The notes under the pieces: model-generated
Databases searched by the model: none
Seen by the model: only the letters and a program-made list of their open reading frames with translations
Told to the model about the DNA's origin: nothing
Shown here: piece by piece, positions 25,705 through 34,351 of the stretch
How positions within the stretch are numbered: the first letter of the stretch is position 1
Layout: every line of letters starts with the position of its first letter
Origin: DASXKD01 sp963806145
GTDB lineage: Bacteria; Actinomycetota; Actinomycetes; Streptosporangiales; Streptosporangiaceae
Direction of reading: 5' to 3'
NCBI GenBank assembly: GCA_963806145.1
Contig: CAWDXD010000030.1
Coordinates: 124,001-188,000 of the forward strand
DNA: 64,000 nt
Program-made: the position numbers and the translations under genes

Positions 25705-27105
25705 ATGGACGTTGACGCAGTAACCGCGGAGGTCGCCGCCGCGGTCGGGCTGGCGGAGGGGCCGGCCGGCGTTGCCGACGTCCTCCGGGTGATCACACGT
25801 CATGAGCCGGTCGCGGCGCGCGAGATCAGCCGGCGGGCCGAGCTGCCGGTCCCGATCGTCGCCGCTGTCTGCGGCGAGCTGCGCAAGCGCGGCGTGGTGG
25901 ACCGGGGCCGCCCGGTGCGGCTGACCCCGGAGGGACGCGCCAGCCTGACCGGGCAGGCCGAGCCGGGGGCGGGGCAGGCCGGGCTCACCGGCCGGTGCCC
26001 GTGCTGCGGCGGCCTGGGCGTGGTGGTCCCTGACACAGTCGCGGAGCTGGCCGGGCCGCTGGAACGCGCGGAGCTCGGCGAGCCCGCGGCGAAAGTGGAC
26101 CTGGACCAGACCCACTGCACCGCGGACACCAAGCTGCGCCGGGTGCTGGCCATGCACGAGGCGGGCGCGCTGGCCGGGCAGCGGATCCTGCTGCTCGGTG
26201 ACGACGACCTGGTCAGCGTGGCGCTGGCGGCCTTCGCCGGGCACGCAGGCGCGGCCGCGCGGCCGCGCGGCGTCACCGTGCTGGACTGCGACCCCGACCT
26301 GGCGGGCTACCTGCGCGAGGAGCTGCGCGATCCCGGCTTCCCCGCCGAGGTCATCGAGCACGACCTCCGCGACCCGCTGCCCGCCGCGCTGACCGGCGCG
26401 TTCGACGTGGCCTGCACGGATCCGCCGTACACGGTGGCGGGGGCGGAACTGTTCCTGTCCCGCGCGGTGGACGCCCTGGCCCCGGGCGCCGGCGCGCACG
26501 TGTTCTTCTCCTTCGGGCCGCGCCGGCCTGCGGAGACCGTGGCGACCCAGCGCCTGATAGCGGACATGGGGCTCGCCATCCGCTCGCTGACGCCCGGGTT
26601 CAACTTCTACACGGGGGCGGGCATCCTGGCGGGCACCAGCCACCTCTACCACCTGCGCACCACGCAGGACAGCAGGGCCGCCCGCACCGGGCGGTACGAC
26701 GGCCCGCTGTACTCGGCGCAGACCCGGGCCACCGCCACCCGGCCGTACCGGTGCGCGGCCTGCGGGGCGGTGCACGAGGTCGGCCCCGGTGCCCACTGGA
26801 CGCGGATCGCCGAACTGAAGGCCGCGGGCTGCCCCGCCTGCGGCGGCACGGTGCTGCGCCCGCAGCCGCTGCGCGCCGGGCAGGGGCAGGCCGGCCATGA
26901 CCGACGGCACCGCCGGGTTCCTGGTCCGCCCGGCCCGCGAGGGCGACCTGGATGTCATCGCCGGGTTCGAAATCGACATCGCCCGGGCGTCGTTCGGCGA
27001 CGAGGCGATCGAGGACCCGGCGCTGCACCGCAAGAGGGTCGCTGGCGCGCTCGGCAAGCCGGGAGAGGTCACGCTGGTCGCGGTGGCTGTGACGGGGGAA
27101 AGTGA
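25705..27105 (+). CDS. bpsA: BpsA-like branched-chain polyamine synthase (aminopropyltransferase)
   Basis: The family member known from Thermococcus and Thermus adds two aminopropyl groups to the secondary amine of spermidine. Visible here: a winged-helix N-terminal domain (about 20-80), a CPCC zinc knuckle at 98-101, the GDDD motif at 165-168, and DPPYT at 239-243, the diagnostic active-site pair. A C-terminal rubredoxin-like knuckle follows (Cys350, 353, 376, 379). After about residue 395 the frame runs 200 bases into the GNAT gene, and the sequence turns Arg/Gly-rich and implausible. A single-base indel near 26880 would end it in an ATGA overlap at 26897, so the true protein is probably about 398 residues. 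It acts with SpeD. Finding it in a mesophilic-looking actinobacterium, coupled to a HAD/ACP protein, is unusual. Confidence 0.82.
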   Translation: MDVDAVTAEVAAAVGLAEGPAGVADVLRVITRHEPVAAREISRRAELPVPIVAAVCGELRKRGVVDRGRPVRLTPEGRASLTGQAEPGAGQAGLTGRCPCCGGLGVVVPDTVAELAGPLERAELGEPAAKVDLDQTHCTADTKLRRVLAMHEAGALAGQRILLLGDDDLVSVALAAFAGHAGAAARPRGVTVLDCDPDLAGYLREELRDPGFPAEVIEHDLRDPLPAALTGAFDVACTDPPYTVAGAELFLSRAVDALAPGAGAHVFFSFGPRRPAETVATQRLIADMGLAIRSLTPGFNFYTGAGILAGTSHLYHLRTTQDSRAARTGRYDGPLYSAQTRATATRPYRCAACGAVHEVGPGAHWTRIAELKAAGCPACGGTVLRPQPLRAGQGQAGHDRRHRRVPGPPGPRGRPGCHRRVRNRHRPGVVRRRGDRGPGAAPQEGRWRARQAGRGHAGRGGCDGGK

Positions 27106-27454
27106 AGAGGGAACGGGGACGCGGGCGGGAGGTGGGGGCGACGGCGCGCCGGTGGGCTGGGCCTGGCTGTCCGGGCGCACCAACTCGCTGACCGGCGCCA
27201 GGTACGGCAACTTCCGGTCGCTGGCCACCGCCGACATCCCGGGCCGCGGCATCGTCGCTGAGCTGCTGATGGCCGCGGTGGTGCAGGCGGCGGCGCAGGC
27301 CGGCTACACCCATCTCACCGGCAAGACGCACGCCCGCAACCTGGGCATGCGGGCGCTGTACCGGAAGTTCGGCTTCGAGGCCACGCACCTAACGATGGAG
27401 TGGCGGCCGGGAGCCCCCGCCGCGGGCGAGCCGGGCGGGGAGGCGGGCCGGTGA
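26897..27454 (+). CDS. GNAT family N-acetyltransferase in the bpsA operon
   Basis: A 185-residue protein. GFLVRPAREGDLDVIAGFE starts the fold. Core strands and NLGMRALYRKFGFEATHLTMEW at the end match GNAT enzymes, while the acetyl-CoA loop is ATADIPGRGIVAELL rather than the classical Q/RxxGxG/A. A low-complexity loop (about 58-80) interrupts the middle. Its ATG lies at the end of bpsA and its stop overlaps the HAD-ACP gene in GTGA. A polyamine or amine acceptor is suggested by position only. Confidence 0.8.
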   Translation: MTDGTAGFLVRPAREGDLDVIAGFEIDIARASFGDEAIEDPALHRKRVAGALGKPGEVTLVAVAVTGESEEGTGTRAGGGGDGAPVGWAWLSGRTNSLTGARYGNFRSLATADIPGRGIVAELLMAAVVQAAAQAGYTHLTGKTHARNLGMRALYRKFGFEATHLTMEWRPGAPAAGEPGGEAGR

Positions 27455-28827
27455 CCACAGCCGCCGCCCCGCGCCTGGTCAAGTGCGTGGTCTGGGACAT
27501 CGACAACACCCTGCTCGACGGGGTGTACCTGGAATCGGGGGACATCCCGCCCGCCGCGAACCCGGCCATGGCCGGGGCACTGGCCGACCTCGCCTCCCGG
27601 GGGATCCTGCACGCGATCGCGAGCAAGAACCCGCCGCAGGCCGCCGTGCACGCCGCCGCGGTGACCGGCGCCAGGTTCGCGGCCGTCGAGTGCGGCTGGG
27701 GCGCGAAATCCGGGGCGCTGGCCCGCATCGCCGAGGAACTGGCGATCGGCACCGACACGCTCGCCTTCGTGGATGACGACCCCTATGAGCGCGCCGAGGT
27801 CGGCGCGGAGCTTCCCGAGGTGCTCGTGCTCGCGCCGGACGAGGTCACCGATGCGGCCGGCTGGCCGGAGTTCGGTGCCGCCGCGGTGACCGACGAGGCC
27901 CGCAGGCGGGGGGAGATGTATGCGGCCCGCCGCCGCCGCCAGGCCGCGGAGCAGGCCTTCGGCGGAAGCCGGGAGGAATTCCTGGCCTCGGCCGGCATCC
28001 AGGTCAGCATTGCCGCTGCGGCCATGGCGGACGTGCCCCGGCTGCACGAGCTGGCCGCGCGCACCAGGCAGTTCAACTCGGCCGGGCGGGCCGTGGCCGA
28101 GGCGGAGCTCACGGCACTGATCACGGCGCAGGACACCGACGTCGCCACCGTCCGGCTGCGCGACGCCTTCGGCGACGACGGCATCGTGGGTGCCTGCGTG
28201 ACCAGCCACGACCGTGACGGCACCTGGACCGTGCGGCTGCTGATGATGTCGTGCCGCGCGATGGGGCGGGGGGTCATCGGCGCCCTGCTCGCCTGGGTCA
28301 CCCGGTCAGCGGCCAGGGCCGGCGCGCGCGAGGTGGCGGTCCGGTGCGTGCTGACCGAGCGGAACGTGCCGCTGCGGCTGGCGCTGACCGGCGCCGGGTT
28401 CCGTGCCGGGCCACCGGACGGCCCGGTCCCGGGCGAAGCCGCCGGCGCGGTGTTCCGCAGGGGCACCGGCGCCCCGCTGCCGGCGCTTCCGGCCTGGGTG
28501 CAGGCCCCGGGCGAGCCGGAGCAGGCGGCCGGCGCGGCCGGACCGGGCGGGGCGGAGCCGGATCGGGCCGGGCCGGCCGGGCCGGTCATCGGCGAGCTGC
28601 GGCAGATCCTGGCCCGTGTCACCGGCCGGGACGAGCTGGCCGGCCTGCCCGCCTGGGCGCCACTGTTCGGCGACGCGGTGGCCCTCGATTCGCTCACCGG
28701 CACACTGCTGCTGCGGGAGGTCCAGCGCCGCTTCGGGGTGGACGTGGCAGGCACCGACCTGAACCTGGACGCGCTGGCCACCCTGGGCACGCTGGCCGCG
28801 TTCATCGCCGGGCAGAGGGGCTCATGA
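27451..28827 (+). CDS. FkbH-like HAD-IIIC protein with GNAT-like domain and C-terminal acyl carrier domain
   Basis: A 458-residue fusion. The N-terminal HAD domain has the DxDxT nucleophile loop (Asp16, Asp18 in WDIDNTLLDG), a Lys in ASKNP, and FVDDDPYERAEV. The middle is the GNAT-like fold of FkbH proteins (about 175-320, with RTRQFNSAGR). After a Pro/Ala-rich linker, an acyl carrier domain (about 375-455) carries the phosphopantetheine Ser414 in ALDSLTG. FkbH relatives load a glyceryl unit from 1,3-bisphosphoglycerate onto an ACP; here the loop DIDNTLLDGV differs from the usual DLDNTLWGG, so the unit may differ. GTG 27451 overlaps the GNAT stop and its own stop overlaps the PPTase start, so all four genes are coupled. 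The PPTase next door would activate the carrier Ser. Confidence 0.82.
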   Translation: MTTAAAPRLVKCVVWDIDNTLLDGVYLESGDIPPAANPAMAGALADLASRGILHAIASKNPPQAAVHAAAVTGARFAAVECGWGAKSGALARIAEELAIGTDTLAFVDDDPYERAEVGAELPEVLVLAPDEVTDAAGWPEFGAAAVTDEARRRGEMYAARRRRQAAEQAFGGSREEFLASAGIQVSIAAAAMADVPRLHELAARTRQFNSAGRAVAEAELTALITAQDTDVATVRLRDAFGDDGIVGACVTSHDRDGTWTVRLLMMSCRAMGRGVIGALLAWVTRSAARAGAREVAVRCVLTERNVPLRLALTGAGFRAGPPDGPVPGEAAGAVFRRGTGAPLPALPAWVQAPGEPEQAAGAAGPGGAEPDRAGPAGPVIGELRQILARVTGRDELAGLPAWAPLFGDAVALDSLTGTLLLREVQRRFGVDVAGTDLNLDALATLGTLAAFIAGQRGS

Positions 28828-29724
28828 CGACGGCATCGGGCCGTCCGGGGACGGCAGGCGCGTCCCGGACGGCGGATCGGGCCGACCGGGCGGCCGAGGT
28901 GTCCTGGTTCGACACCAGGCAGATCACCCTGAGCCGGTCGGACCTGGCTGAGCTGGACGCGCGGGAGAAGGCACGGGCGGCCGCGTTCGTGTTCCCGGCC
29001 GACCGGCACCGGTACCAGGTCGCGCACGTGATGCTGCGCCGGGTGCTGGCCGGCCACCTGGGCACCGATCCCAGCCGCCTCACCTTCGGCCGCCAGCACT
29101 GTCCTACTTGCGGGGGCCCGGCAGGCAAGCCCGTACTGGCTGTGCCGGCCTGGGGGGACGACCCCCCTGGAACCCCCCGGGGCGCCGACGGCGCCTGGCC
29201 GGGCAAGCCGGCAGGCCCCGTCGCGCATGCCGGCCTGGGGGGACGACCCCCCTGGAACCCACCGGGGCGCCAACGGCGCCTGGCCGGGGCTGTCCTTCTC
29301 GCTGGCCCACTCTGGCGAGGCCGTGGCCATCGCGGTGGCCCGCGGCCCGGTCGGCATCGACGTCGAGCGGGAGGCCACCGGGTGCGTGTGCTCGCTGGCC
29401 TCGGCCATGCACGCCGCCGACGCCGCGATCGTGGAGGTGCTGCCGGAACCGGAGCGGCATCTCGCGGTGATCCGCTGGTGGGTGCGCGCCGAGGCGGTGC
29501 TCAAGTGCGCCGGCACCGGCATCGCGCACGGCATGGACGCGTTCCCGGTGCTGGTCGCCCCCGTGCGCAGCAGGCCGCGGCTGCCGTTGGAGCCGGACGT
29601 CCCCGGCTGGGCCGCCGCGGCCGGGTGCTCGTTCGCGGCGCTGTCCGCACCCAAGGGCTACCAGGCGGCCCTGGCTCTGCCGGGGCTGCGGCTGATCCGG
29701 TACCGCTGGGGGCCGGACTGCTGA
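28824..29724 (+). pseudogene. 4'-phosphopantetheinyl transferase (Sfp type), frameshifted by an 85-bp tandem duplication
   Basis: It should transfer phosphopantetheine from CoA to the carrier Ser of the preceding protein. The first part (28824 to about 29230, frame 3) gives ADRHRYQVAHVMLRRVLAGHLG and CPTCGGPAGKPVLAV, the normal Sfp beginning. The rest is in frame 1: LSFSLAHSGEAVAIAVA, GIDVERE with the metal-binding Asp, and WWVRAEAVLKCAGTG in place of the WxxKEA motif. Between them an 85-bp unit occurs twice (29146-29230 and from 29231). As 85 is not a multiple of three, the extra copy alone shifts the frame; removing one restores a continuous gene of about 270 residues. Start overlaps the HAD-ACP stop (ATGA). 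Confidence 0.85.
29146..29288. repeat. 85-bp tandem repeat inside the PPTase gene
   Basis: A unit beginning CGGCCTGGGGGGACGACC starts at 29146 and again at 29231, with only a few differences over 58 or so bases of the second copy. The unit is about 90 percent like the 84-bp units at 38210-38403, including the part GGCAAGCCGGCAGGCCCC. It is thus a member of the dispersed repeat family that has entered a coding sequence and then duplicated. Confidence 0.9.
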
Positions 29725-29788
29725 CCGGCCCGGCCCGCGCGCGGTACCCACGCCCGGTAGTCTCGCACCTGACGGGAGGTGCTGGGCC

Positions 29789-31003
29789 ATGACCCTTGGG
29801 CGGAGTGGTGGGGCCGGAACTAGCACGGTCTATGCGGTGGATGCGTGCCGCACACCGGTAGGGAAGATCAAGGGAGCGCTCGCCGCCGTCCGCCCCGATC
29901 ACCTGTCCGCCGATGTGATCACCGCGCTGCTCGCTCGCAACGAGTGGCTGGACCCGGCACGGATCGACGACGTGTACTGGGGGGCCGCCAACCAGGCCGG
30001 GGAGGACAACAGGAACGTCGCCAGGATGGCCGCGCTGCTGGCCGGCCTCCCGGTGGACATCCCCGGCGCCACGGTGAACCGGCTGTGCGGCTCGGGCATG
30101 GAAGCGATCGCCTGCGCCGCCAGGGCCATCGCCGCGGGCGAGGCCGAGGTATGCCTGGCCGGCGGGGCGGAGTCGATGACCCGCGCGCCGTTCGTGCTGC
30201 CCCGGGCGGAGGGCCCGTTCCCGCGGGAGGCCGGCGTCGCCGACACGCGGCTCGGCTGGCGGCTGGTCAGCCCCCGGATGGCCGAGATGTACCCGCCGGT
30301 CAGCCTCGGGGAGACCGCGGAGAACGTCGCCGAGCGCTACCAGGTGACCAGGGAGCGCCAGGACGAGTTCGCGCTGCGCAGCCACCAGCGGGCGGCCGCG
30401 GCGCGCGACGGTGGCCGGTTCGCCGGCGAGATCGTCCCGGTGACCACCCCGGCCGGGGAGGTGACCGCCGACGAAGGCATCCGGGACGACCTCACCATGG
30501 CCGAACTGGCCGCCAAGCGGCCCGCCTTCCGCCGCGACGGCACCGTGACCGGGGGGAACTCCTCTCCGCTCAACGACGGGGCGGCGGCGGTCCTGCTGGT
30601 GTCGGAGCGCGTGCTGCCCGGCGGCGCCCCTGACCCGATGGCCCGGTACGCGGGCACCGCGGCGGCGGGCGTGCACCCGGACTACATGGGCATCGGCCCG
30701 GTGCCCGCCATGGGCAAGGTGCTGGCCAGGGCAGGCTGGCAGGCGGACGCGCTGGACCTGGTCGAAGTCAACGAGGCATTCGCGGCCCAGGCGGTGGCCG
30801 TGGCCGACGAGCTCAAACTCGACCCCGACCGGCTGAACGTCAACGGCGGCGCGATCGCCATCGGCCACCCGCTCGGCTGCTCGGGCGCCCGCATCACCAC
30901 CACGCTGCTGCACGAGCTTCGCCGGCGCGGCGCCACCCGGGCGGCGGCCACCATGTGCATCGGCGTCGGCCAGGGCGTCGCCGCCTTGTGGGAAAGCAGC
31001 TGA
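29789..31003 (+). CDS. Acetyl-CoA acetyltransferase (thiolase)
   Basis: A 404-residue thiolase. It should cleave 3-ketoacyl-CoA or condense two acyl-CoAs. The active-site Cys is in VNRLCGSGMEA near residue 96. The C-terminal catalytic His and Cys lie in AIGHPLGCSGAR and MCIGVGQG. GGNSSPLNDGAAA and VNEAFAAQ are also standard. GGGAGG ten bases before ATG 29789 fixes the start. It follows the PPTase by about 65 bases on the same strand, and the phosphatidyltransferase begins nine bases after it. Degradative (FadA-like) and biosynthetic roles cannot be told apart here. Confidence 0.93.
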   Translation: MTLGRSGGAGTSTVYAVDACRTPVGKIKGALAAVRPDHLSADVITALLARNEWLDPARIDDVYWGAANQAGEDNRNVARMAALLAGLPVDIPGATVNRLCGSGMEAIACAARAIAAGEAEVCLAGGAESMTRAPFVLPRAEGPFPREAGVADTRLGWRLVSPRMAEMYPPVSLGETAENVAERYQVTRERQDEFALRSHQRAAAARDGGRFAGEIVPVTTPAGEVTADEGIRDDLTMAELAAKRPAFRRDGTVTGGNSSPLNDGAAAVLLVSERVLPGGAPDPMARYAGTAAAGVHPDYMGIGPVPAMGKVLARAGWQADALDLVEVNEAFAAQAVAVADELKLDPDRLNVNGGAIAIGHPLGCSGARITTTLLHELRRRGATRAAATMCIGVGQGVAALWESS

Positions 31004-31011
31004 GGCACCCG

Positions 31012-31674
31012 GTGGAGCCAGCCGGGCGCGGCCCAGGCGCTGGCAGCGTGATCCGGGATCCCGCAGACCGCGTCCTCACCGTGCCGAATGCGATCAGCAT
31101 GGCACGGCTGGCCGGGGTCCCGGTGTTCCTGTGGCTGGTACTCGTCCCGCACGCGGACTGGTGGGCGGTCGGCCTGCTGATCGCGGCGGCCGCGTCCGAC
31201 TGGCTCGACGGCAAGCTCGCCCGGGCGTGGAACCAGGAGAGCCGCCTCGGCCAGGTGCTGGACCCGGCCGCGGACCGGCTGTACATCGCGGCGACACTGA
31301 TCGCGCTGGCGGTGCGGGCCATCATCCCGTGGTGGCTCGTCGCCGTCCTGGTGTCCAGGGAACTGGTGCTCGGCGTGACCCTGCTCGTGCTGCGACGGCA
31401 CTCCTTCGGCCCGCTCCAGGTCAGCTTCGTGGGAAAAGCGGCCACCCTGTGCCTGCTCTACGCATTCCCGTTGCTGTTCCTCGGCTCCCATGACGGCACC
31501 GCGGCGCTGGTCGCGCGGGTCACCGGCTGGGCGTTCGCGATCTGGGGATGTGCGCTCTACTGGTGGGCAGCCGGTCTCTACCTCGCGCAGGCGCGGCAGG
31601 TGATCGCCGCCGCGGGCCGCGACGAGGTGGCCGGCCAGCAGCCCCCTGGCCCGGCAGCCGCGGCCCGGCCATGA
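31012..31674 (+). CDS. CDP-alcohol phosphatidyltransferase
   Basis: A 220-residue membrane enzyme that swaps CMP of a CDP-alcohol for another alcohol in phospholipid synthesis. The full catalytic signature is present: DWLDGKLARAWNQESRLGQ then VLDPAADR, matching DxxDGxxARx8GxxxDxxxD. Five to six hydrophobic helices follow. GTG 31012 comes nine bases after the thiolase stop; GTG 31048 is an alternative start. By position upstream of garA it matches the mycobacterial pgsA2 neighbourhood. Whether the product is phosphatidylglycerophosphate or cardiolipin cannot be decided from sequence. Confidence 0.88.
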   Translation: MEPAGRGPGAGSVIRDPADRVLTVPNAISMARLAGVPVFLWLVLVPHADWWAVGLLIAAAASDWLDGKLARAWNQESRLGQVLDPAADRLYIAATLIALAVRAIIPWWLVAVLVSRELVLGVTLLVLRRHSFGPLQVSFVGKAATLCLLYAFPLLFLGSHDGTAALVARVTGWAFAIWGCALYWWAAGLYLAQARQVIAAAGRDEVAGQQPPGPAAAARP

Positions 31675-31713
31675 TGGGCTTAGCCCGGCATCCCGAAGGG
31701 AGACGCGCAGGAC

Positions 31714-34212
31714 GTGAAGGCACTGGTGATGGCGGGCGGGGAGGGGACGAGGCTGCGGCCGATGACCGCCAATCAGCCCAAACCGCTGCTTCCCGTGGCC
31801 AACAAACCGATCATGGAGCACGTGCTTGGCCTGCTCAAGCGGCACGGGTTCACCGAGACCGTGGTCACCCTCCAGTTCTTCGCACCGCTCGTCCGCAACT
31901 ACTTCGGCGACGGCGAAGACGTCGGGATGAGCCTGCAGTACGCGACCGAGGAGATACCCCTCGGAACGGCCGGGAGCGTGAAGAACGCCGAGGATGCGCT
32001 GCGGTCCGGGCCGTTCCTGGTGATCTCCGGGGACGCACTGACCGACATCGACCTGTCGGCCATGGTCGCCTATCACAAGAAGCAGGGCGCCCTGGTGACG
32101 GTGGGCCTGACCCGGGTCCCGAACCCGCTCGAATTCGGCATCATCATCGTGGACGACGAGGGCCGTATTCAGCGCTTCCTGGAGAAGCCCACCTGGGGCC
32201 AGGTGTTCTCGGACACCGTCAATACCGGCATCTACGTGATGGAGCCCGAGGTGCTCGCCGAGGTGCCGGCCGGGGAGCCGGTGGACTGGTCCGGCGACGT
32301 GTTCCCCCGGCTGGTCAAGGCCGGCGCGCCGCTGCACGGCTGGGTGGCCGAAGGGTACTGGCAGGACGTCGGGACGCATGAGAGCTACCTGAAGGCCCAG
32401 GCGGACGTGCTGTCCGGCCAGGTGGAGGCGGACATCGACGGGTTCGAGATCTCCCCGGGCATCTGGGTGGCCGAGGGCGCCGAGGTGGACCCGGAGGCGG
32501 TGATCACCGGGCCACTGTGCATCGGGGAGTACGCCAAGATCGAGGCCGGCGCGGAGCTTCGCGAGTTCACCGTCGTGGGCAGCAACGTCGTGGTGAAGGA
32601 GGGCGCCTTCCTGCACCGGGCCGTGGTGCACAACAACGTGTTCATCGGCCCGGGCGTCACCCTGCGCGGCTGCGTTATCTGCAAGAAGACCGACGTGATG
32701 GCCTCGGCCCGGATCGAGGAGGGCGCGATCGTGGGCGACGAGTGCCTGATCGAGCCCGAGGCCTACCTGTCCGCCGGGGTGAAGGTGTACCCCTTCAAGA
32801 CCATCGAGGCCGGCGCGGTGGTGAACACCAGCGTGATCTGGGAATCGTCCGCGCAGCGCACGCTGTTTGGCCCCCGGGGCGTGTCCGGCCTGGTCAACGT
32901 GGAGATCACCGCGGAGCTGTGCGTCCGCCTGGCCGGCGCCTACGCCAGCACGCTGCGCAAGGGCGCCACGGTCACCACTTCGCGTGACGCTTCCCGGGCG
33001 GCCCGCGCACTGAAGCGGGCGATGCACGGCGCTCTCAACGCCAGCGCGATCAACGTGGTGGACCTGGAGGCCCAGCCGCTGCCCGTTGCCCGCTTCTTCA
33101 CGGCACGCAGCGACGCCAGCGGCGGCATTGCGCTGCGCACCACCCCCGGTGACCCTCAGTCGATCGACATCATCTTCCTCGACGAGCGCGGGGCCGACCT
33201 GTCCCCGGCGGCCTGCCGCAGGATCGAGCGGGTGTTCTCCCGGCAGGAGTACCGGCGGGCCTTCCCCGGCGAGATCGCCGAGCTGGTCTACCCGCCGCGC
33301 GTGGTCGAGTCCTACGCGTCCGAACTGCTGCGTTGCGTGGACATGTCCGGCGTGCAGGACGCCGGGCTCAAGGTGGTGCTCGACTGCGCCGGCGGGACCG
33401 CCGCGCTGGTGCTGCCCCCGCTCCTCGGCCGGATCGGCGTCGACGTCCACACGCTCAACAACCGGCTCGACGAGGGGCTGCCGACCCAGACCCTGGCCCA
33501 GCTCCGGGCGGACATGCAGCGCCTGGCCGAGGTGGTCGCGTCCTCCCGCGCCGCGTTCGGCGTCCGGTTCGACCAGGTCGGAGAGCGCATCCACCTCGTG
33601 GACGACCGGGGGGCGATGATCAGCGACGACCGGGCGCTGCTGGTGCTGCTCGACCTGATCGCCGCCGAGCGGCGCAGCGGCCGGGTCGCGCTGCCCGTCA
33701 CCACCACCCGGGTGGCCGAGCGGGTGTGCAAGTTCCACGGCGTCCAGGTGAGCTGGACGCCCACCTCGCAGCGCGGGATCACCGAGGCCGCCGCGGACGA
33801 TGACATGATCTTCGGTGCCGATGGGCGCGGCGGGTTCGTGGTGCCGGAGTTCAGCCGGAACTTCGACGGCATCGCGGCGTTCGTCTGGGTGCTCGGCCTG
33901 GTCGCCCGCACCCGGCTGACGCTCAGCCAGATCGACGTCCGCATCCCCAGGGCGCACCTGCTCAGACGCTCGATGCCGACCCCCTGGGTGGCGAAGGGCA
34001 GTGTCATGCGCACGGTCATGGAGGCCGCCGACGGCCGTGAGGTGGACATCACCGACGGGGTCAGGATCGTCGAGCCCGACGGCGGGTGGGTCCTCGTGCT
34101 GCCCGACCCCGCGGAGGCGATCACCCACCTGTGGGCCGAGGGCGCCGACGCCGACGCCGCGCAGGATCTGCTCGATCGCTGGGCGGACGTGGTGGAACAG
34201 GCGGGCACCTAG
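31714..34212 (+). CDS. ManC-like nucleotidyltransferase fused to a degenerate phosphomannomutase domain
   Basis: An 832-residue protein. Residues 1-235 are a sugar-1-phosphate nucleotidyltransferase: GGEGTRLRPMTANQPKPLLP, with the binding Arg and Lys. A left-handed beta-helix with hexad repeats follows (about 245-370). The C-terminal 450 residues are shaped like a phosphohexomutase, but the phosphoserine loop (normally TASHNP) reads ALRTTPGDPQ and the DGDxDR metal loop is absent, so mutase activity looks lost. The likely reaction is mannose-1-phosphate plus GTP to GDP-mannose, as annotated for actinobacterial relatives. GTG 31714 has AAGGGAG upstream. Fused proteins of this build are common in streptomycetes. 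Confidence 0.87.
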   Translation: MKALVMAGGEGTRLRPMTANQPKPLLPVANKPIMEHVLGLLKRHGFTETVVTLQFFAPLVRNYFGDGEDVGMSLQYATEEIPLGTAGSVKNAEDALRSGPFLVISGDALTDIDLSAMVAYHKKQGALVTVGLTRVPNPLEFGIIIVDDEGRIQRFLEKPTWGQVFSDTVNTGIYVMEPEVLAEVPAGEPVDWSGDVFPRLVKAGAPLHGWVAEGYWQDVGTHESYLKAQADVLSGQVEADIDGFEISPGIWVAEGAEVDPEAVITGPLCIGEYAKIEAGAELREFTVVGSNVVVKEGAFLHRAVVHNNVFIGPGVTLRGCVICKKTDVMASARIEEGAIVGDECLIEPEAYLSAGVKVYPFKTIEAGAVVNTSVIWESSAQRTLFGPRGVSGLVNVEITAELCVRLAGAYASTLRKGATVTTSRDASRAARALKRAMHGALNASAINVVDLEAQPLPVARFFTARSDASGGIALRTTPGDPQSIDIIFLDERGADLSPAACRRIERVFSRQEYRRAFPGEIAELVYPPRVVESYASELLRCVDMSGVQDAGLKVVLDCAGGTAALVLPPLLGRIGVDVHTLNNRLDEGLPTQTLAQLRADMQRLAEVVASSRAAFGVRFDQVGERIHLVDDRGAMISDDRALLVLLDLIAAERRSGRVALPVTTTRVAERVCKFHGVQVSWTPTSQRGITEAAADDDMIFGADGRGGFVVPEFSRNFDGIAAFVWVLGLVARTRLTLSQIDVRIPRAHLLRRSMPTPWVAKGSVMRTVMEAADGREVDITDGVRIVEPDGGWVLVLPDPAEAITHLWAEGADADAAQDLLDRWADVVEQAGT

Positions 34213-34351
34213 CCGCGGGAACACAGCGGCATCCTCGCGGAGTTTGAGTGACGAGGACTGGTCTGCGCTGTCATGAGACAATCGCACCTTGCCTGATTAC
34301 TCGCCGGGGAAATCCAGGGGGCGCCGGGAGTTCAAACGTCGGAGGTTGCCC

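Noticed and set aside
26880..27105. The bpsA reading frame past 26897 as a true C-terminus
   Set aside because: It overlaps the GNAT gene and turns into Arg/Gly-rich sequence; an indel near 26880 is more likely.
30682..34287. A 1201-codon open frame on the minus strand opposite the ManC-like gene
   Set aside because: It is antisense to a gene with clear motifs and has no recognisable domain; long antisense frames are expected at this GC content.
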